From assembly GCF_037893015.1 (NCBI RefSeq), contig NC_133659.1, positions 18,555,246 to 18,619,245 of the forward strand: 64,000 nucleotides of DNA, written 5' to 3'. Positions 59,351-64,000 of this stretch are shown here, in pieces. The notes under the pieces are model-generated. The model was not told where the DNA came from. It did not search any database and was given only the letters and a program-made list of their open reading frames with translations. Numbering within the stretch: position 1 is the first letter of the stretch; each line of letters begins with the position of its first letter. Origin of the DNA: Macrotis lagotis. Lineage: Eukaryota; Chordata; Mammalia; Peramelemorphia; Peramelidae. The position numbers and the translations under genes were made by a program.

Positions 59351-59533
59351 AAAAAACCAAATAGGAGTTCTTATTTTTGCTATTACTGTATTCTTGGTGT
59401 TAAAAGGAAGTCCGGAAGGGTCAAAGTCTGGCACTTTGACTTTTCCCAAGACTCATTGGGGTTGCAGCTCCTCCTTTTGGGAAAGAACCACAATCATTTT
59501 TGGATTAACTAATTCTTGTCTTTTTAATTTAAG

Positions 59534-59669
59534 GATAACAATCATTCAAATTTTAATGAAAAAAATTTAGTCGTCTGTACCCTGGACCTCTTCTTTGCTG
59601 GAACAGAGACAACTTCAACCACTCTGAGATGGGCACTGTTGTATATGGCCTTATATCCAGAGATCCAAG
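59534..59669 (+). CDS. CYP2J2-like: Copy B exon 6 (136 bp, I-helix)
   Basis: Identical base for base to 8182-8317, including the two-codon deletion before the I-helix and the weak acceptor. AGTETT motif present. Confidence 0.93.
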
Positions 59670-62600
59670 GTACAGTAATAGCACCAGACTTATATTCCTA
59701 TAGTATTCTGCTCAAAAGATTTCAATTTATAGAGAACTTGAAAATTTGCCAAGCAATTTACAAATATCTTCTTTCCATATTCATTGGAATAGAGTGATCA
59801 TTACCATTTTTCACAATCAGGAATAAATTTCTTTCATCTCCCCATATGGTAATATTTGCTGGTTGGGACAGTTGGGAGAGTATAGAATTTGGAGTCAAGA
59901 ATATGTGAATACAAAGCCTGACTCATTCACTTACTTTTAGCCTCTGTGTCCTTATTTGTAAGATGAGGGTAATAGAAGCCCTTACTTCATGAGCTTGTTC
60001 TGAGGATCTAATAAGTTGATGAACATAAAGTGATTTTTAAAGCCTTAAGGTGTTATATAAATAGCAGATATTATTTTATTGCAATCAATTTCTATTTTAG
60101 TGCACTACAACTAGTTCATAACCTTTTAAAGTTAGTTATAGCCTATTGAATATAATAAATTTGGATAGATTTCAAATTAGTAAGACAAGTGAGTTTAATT
60201 ACATTAAATGATAAAAAATTAATCTTCAGAAGGTCCTAAGGTTTTTAGATTTAGAATTGAAAGGTATCTAAAAGGCCATAAAGGCCAACCCCTTATTTTA
60301 TAGATGTGGAACCCAAGACTGAGAGTAACTAAATGATTTGCTTAGGACCACAAAGGTGGTTAATGTCTGAGATGGGATTTAAATGTAGGTCAATCTGACT
60401 CCAAGTCAAGGGCCACCTCTAGGGACACTTACTTGTCCCTCCCTCAAGAGTTCCACATTCTGAAAACCAAGACATGACCAAAGGTTTTATTTCCCTGAGT
60501 AGTAAATTGTGATATGTCCCATGTCTTCCTTAAGCTAAATTCAGAGTAAAGACCCATGGACTGATTATAAATTTGCAGATACCTAGCAAAATGACTTGGA
60601 GAAATCTACTGCTCTCAGGTTGAAAACCCTGGACTAAGAACATTTAGATCCCCCTTAAACTACTATCCAGATGGAATATTCTGAGGCAATACCCCAAGGT
60701 AGCATTCCAAGCAATCATTTAGCATCATGGAAATCAAAGTAAGTACTTACTTTGTGCCTAGGATGCTCCAGGCACTGGTGACACAATTCCAAAGAATAAA
60801 GTAATTCTTCCCTCCTTGCAAGGATATTGTGGTGATAGGAAACAGAATTAGGAGTGAGGACTTTGTTTCCTAGTCCAGTGGTCATGAGATGTTGAATAAG
60901 GCATTTCAGTCAGTAAATGAGCATTTATTAAAAATCTACCACATAACTTGCTAAGCATTAGAAAGCCAAAGAAAGGCAAAATGAAGAGTAGCAACAAAAT
61001 TGGTCCTATTCTCATGGAGTTCAAACTCTAATGGGAGATATGTCATACCAACAACTATTTATCAAAAACTGATATAGACAAAATGGAGAAAATCAGTATA
61101 AGGAAGATAATTGTTTGGTGCTCAGATTTCCCGTCATTAAAATGGGACCAAAAATATCATAGCCTTCAGGGAGACAGGATGATGACCTTCCTTTGAAGGA
61201 CTCATGTGTATAAGAGGGATTAAATTTATTCCATTTGACTCTTGTGAATAGAAGTAGTTGAAATGGGTAGAAGTTTAACAAAGGCCCCCCTCTAATGCCT
61301 CTCTGTGATGTAGATGGACATGACCTTGGGATCTCAAAGACTATGTCAGTACAGTGGATAGCAATCTCCTTGGGGCAGTCTCTTTTGTCTCTTTATGTGT
61401 TGCTTCAGGGCTTAGCCCAGAGCCTAACATATAATACATTTTAATGAATTTTATTGAATTGAATCGAAAGGCCTAGAGGATAATCTCAACACTTGGGCCA
61501 TATATCTTGATATCTGGTTTAGTTAAGTATCAAACAGTTTAGGAGGCTGAAGTGCTTAATTCTAAGGCATCTCTTGATTTAAAAAAAATGATATAAAATC
61601 ACCTTCAGATCTTTGCAGTCTGCTCCTGATTCCACAATGACCATGGAAAAAATAATGGGAAATGGGCTAAGAATCACATGGGTGCTGAGAATCACACTTT
61701 CAGTAAGCAGTAACTTTATAAACTATTGCAATATATTTATATTATATATTACTATATATATGGTTTACATATCATATATTATTTATAAATTAATGTTATG
61801 GTTATAAGATTAGTTAAATGGTACTCTAAAGAGGTGATTGGGTCATTATCCACAAATATACCACATTCTGAATTCATGAATTCTGAAATTCCCTTATCTG
61901 TTCTCAATCTACTGATATTCTACCTCTCCCTCTGCCTTTTGATTGCCAATATCTTGTCTCCACAATTGCCTCCCAAGCTATCATGCTTGCACAAACCACA
62001 TTCTCCTTCATTTTTCATCTTGAACTCTTGTTGAACAAGTTCAATCTACACTTGCCTCTCTATAGTATTATTTATCTTGCCTTGTCAAGACTCAGATTTG
62101 GTTCCCTTCCATTACCTCTATCCTTCACTCTCACTCCTGTATTGGTAAATGAAGGTTAAAAAATATCACCAAACCAAATTGCCTGTGTCAATTAGAAATT
62201 TATCTTACAAAATTTCATAATTATTGCTACAAAAAAATCCTATTGTAGAAAACTGCAGTGCTTTCCCTTCTCCTTTTTTGCTACCTGACCTTTCTGGTAC
62301 CCTTCAAATTCCAGATGAAAGTCCACAGTCAGTCAAAAATCTTTCCAAATCCAATTTAATCTTAGTGCTTTCCTGCTATTATTATCTGAGCAAAACAGAA
62401 TTGAAGTGACTCAAAAAATAACTCAAAATGCTAAGGTTTAGAGAATCCACCCCAAATGTCCACATGGTTTATACAGGCCCAGCCTATGGTGGAGGTTCCT
62501 GAGTTCATATTGGTCTGATCAGTCAGTTAAACACAGTGAAACTTGACTCTAATCTAGTGATGTCATTTTGGTCTTCTTATAGAGGGAAGGTCAACAGGCA

Positions 62601-63054
62601 GCCAATGAACCAATAGTCAACCAATCTCCAATTTATTCTGCATGTATCTAATTTGCATGTTGTCTCCATCATTAGATTATGAGCTCCTTGAGTCCAGGGC
62701 CTTTCTCTGTTTCCTCAGGGTTTAGAATAGTTGCGAACACACAGTAGGTCCTTAATATGTCTTGGGGACTAGCCTTGAAAGCTTTCTATCTACACAGCTC
62801 ATCACAGATGTTTTGTCAGAGATGAGCTCACCTAGGAAGTCAAACTATCTTTGTTCTAAAATTACCATCTTGTTCCTCAGAATGCTCTTCTATTTCTGGT
62901 TGACTTGGAAGTCAGGGATCATTGTAAATTAAATGTATAGCCATATAAATAAATGTGATACTCATAAGTCAGTTTAAAGATCTTAGAGACAATCTAGTTC
63001 ACCCAGATCATTTTAGAGATAGGGAAAATGAGGCCTCAAGAATTTCAGTGACTT

Positions 63055-63207
63055 GGGCAGCTAGGTGGCACAGTGAATGGAGCACCAGCCCTGGAGTCAG
63101 GAATACCTGAATTGAAATCCGGCTTCAGACACTTCATAATGACCTAGCTGTGTGGCCTTGGGCAAGCCACTTAACCCCTTTTGCCTCACAAAAATCTAAA
63201 AAAAAAA
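63055..63207 (+). repeat. Marsupial SINE (duplicate of 11701-11852)
   Basis: Same SINE and flanking target duplication as in the left copy, hence inserted before the duplication. Confidence 0.88.
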
Positions 63208-63701
63208 GAATTACAGTGACTTGCTCACTGAATTGGTGATTGGTAAAACTAAAATTTGAATCTGAATCTTCTCTCTTTTCCTAGCATGCTTTCCATGCTA
63301 TCACATACCTGGATACCTTCCTAACAGCACAAGCATTCATTGTTGCCATTAATCCATCAAGGTTCCATCTTTACAGGCTAAAAAGCTGGGCACCTTTGGT
63401 GAAGTGTGAAGCAATTTTAATACAAACAGGGGTGAGACAGATTCTTTCACATGATCAGAAAAAAAACTGGATGAGAGGGAAAGTCAATACAAATATACCT
63501 AGATATTTGACTCTGAACAAGTCACTTAATTTCTGTCTGCCTCAGTTTCACCTGTTGAATGAGGATAGTAACAACACTGTCCTCCTGACATAGTTATGAG
63601 GATCAAATGCCATAAATTTACAAAGTGCTTTTACACCCAAAAGCACAATGTAATTGTGAGCTATTTTTTGGGTCTCAAAAAACTTTCCCTTTTCTTTCCA
63701 G

Positions 63702-63889
63702 GCAAAATTCAAGCTGAGATTGACAGGGTGATTGGCCAATCCAGGCAGCCCACCATGGCTGATAAGGAGAATATGCCCTACACTAATGCAGCTGTTCATG
63801 AAGTTCAGAGAATGGGGGACATTCTTCCTTTAAATGTGACCAGGATGGCCACAGTTGATACCACATTGGCAGGATACTATATACCAAAG
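63702..63889 (+). CDS. CYP2J2-like: Copy B exon 7 (188 bp, ExxR)
   Basis: Identical to 12347-12534. The next exon would lie about 5 kb downstream by analogy with copy A, beyond the window end. Confidence 0.95.
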
Positions 63890-64000
63890 GTAAATAGCTT
63901 TTATTCTCATGAATTTGAAGAGGTTCTATGATTTCCTTTTATCCTAGAGGTCAGGGAAAAGAAGGTAAAATGAATCAGAGACAGTAGCATAAAATGTATT

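Larger units (their letters stand above)
27108..63889 (+). pseudogene. CYP2J2-like: CYP2J-type cytochrome P450, copy B (exons 1-7, 3' part outside window)
   Basis: Seven exons in order encode residues 1-396 of a CYP2J2-like ER-anchored P450: the N-terminal hydrophobic anchor with a proline-rich hinge (exon 1), the C-helix WRQQRR (exon 3), the I-helix AGTETT (exon 6) and ExxR as EVQR (exon 7). Every exon has the family length except exon 6, two codons short, and all splice sites are GT-AG. Intron 2 is swollen to 18.5 kb by L1 insertions. Exon 2 reads LSKK-TAA-GN where human has KKYGN, so translation would end at codon 76. No frameshift is present. Exons 4-7 are about 99.5% identical to copy A. 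Either this is a pseudogene, or the stop is an assembly error or null allele, or exons 1-2 belong to a separate broken copy. It may also be the same locus as copy A on another haplotype. Confidence 0.86.
52224..64000 (+). repeat. Segmental duplication, right copy
   Basis: Same sequence as 1-12645. Differences are scattered substitutions, shorter or longer microsatellites, and an 863-bp deletion relative to the left copy at the junction 58259/58260. The offset is 52225-52231 before the deletion and about 51355 after it. Either a recent tandem duplication or an allelic copy. Confidence 0.95.

Overview
The window is vertebrate nuclear DNA, almost certainly from a marsupial. Protein-coding sequence occurs only as short GT-AG-bounded exons separated by long introns. 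The interspersed repeats include many copies of the roughly 150-bp SINE whose unit begins GGGCAGCTAGGTGG and ends in an A-tail, as well as MIR/CORE-SINEs, L2 relics and L1 elements of metatherian type. The species cannot be named from the sequence alone.

The only host genes I recognise are cytochrome P450s of the CYP2J type (microsomal arachidonate epoxygenase / xenobiotic monooxygenase family), all on the + strand. Copy A enters from the left with exons 4-9 (570-20682). A diverged CYP2J-type promoter with a TATA box (about 25440-25969) then runs into a 100-N assembly gap at the point where its transcript should start. After the gap come a second, homologous promoter (about 26455-27107) and copy B, with exons 1-7 at 27108-63889; exons 8-9 lie beyond the window. 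Exon sizes (213, 163, 150, 161, 177, 136, 188, 139, 182) sum to 502 codons plus stop, the length I recall for human CYP2J2. Both copies carry an in-frame nonsense codon: copy B has TAA at codon 76 in exon 2, and copy A has TAA just after the heme-binding loop in exon 9, removing the last 47 residues. Everything between is open.

Positions 1-12645 and 52224-64000 are the same sequence at about 99% identity by hand count, introns and old repeats included. They differ mainly by point changes, microsatellite lengths and an 863-bp deletion in the right-hand copy. This is either a very recent tandem duplication with a spacing of about 52 kb, or a second haplotype of one locus placed in tandem across the gap. 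If it is one locus, it is a single CYP2J pseudogene with two nonsense codons.

Region by region: 1-20.7 kb is copy A, with an L1 in intron 5 and an antisense L1/HAL1-like 5' half in intron 7. From 20.7 to 25.4 kb is 3' flank and intergenic DNA with old repeats. From 25.4 to 27.1 kb are the two promoters, the gap and a degenerate AT-rich tandem array. From 27.1 to 49.7 kb are exons 1-2 of copy B and an 18.5-kb intron 2 packed with L1 fragments, including a sense L1 lying inside an antisense one. From 49.7 to 64 kb are exons 3-7 of copy B and the duplicated introns. I saw no RNA genes, CRISPR arrays or recognisable endogenous retroviruses, and no convincing new biological system. The points most worth checking are the duplication or assembly question, the two nonsense codons and the orphan promoter cut by the gap.
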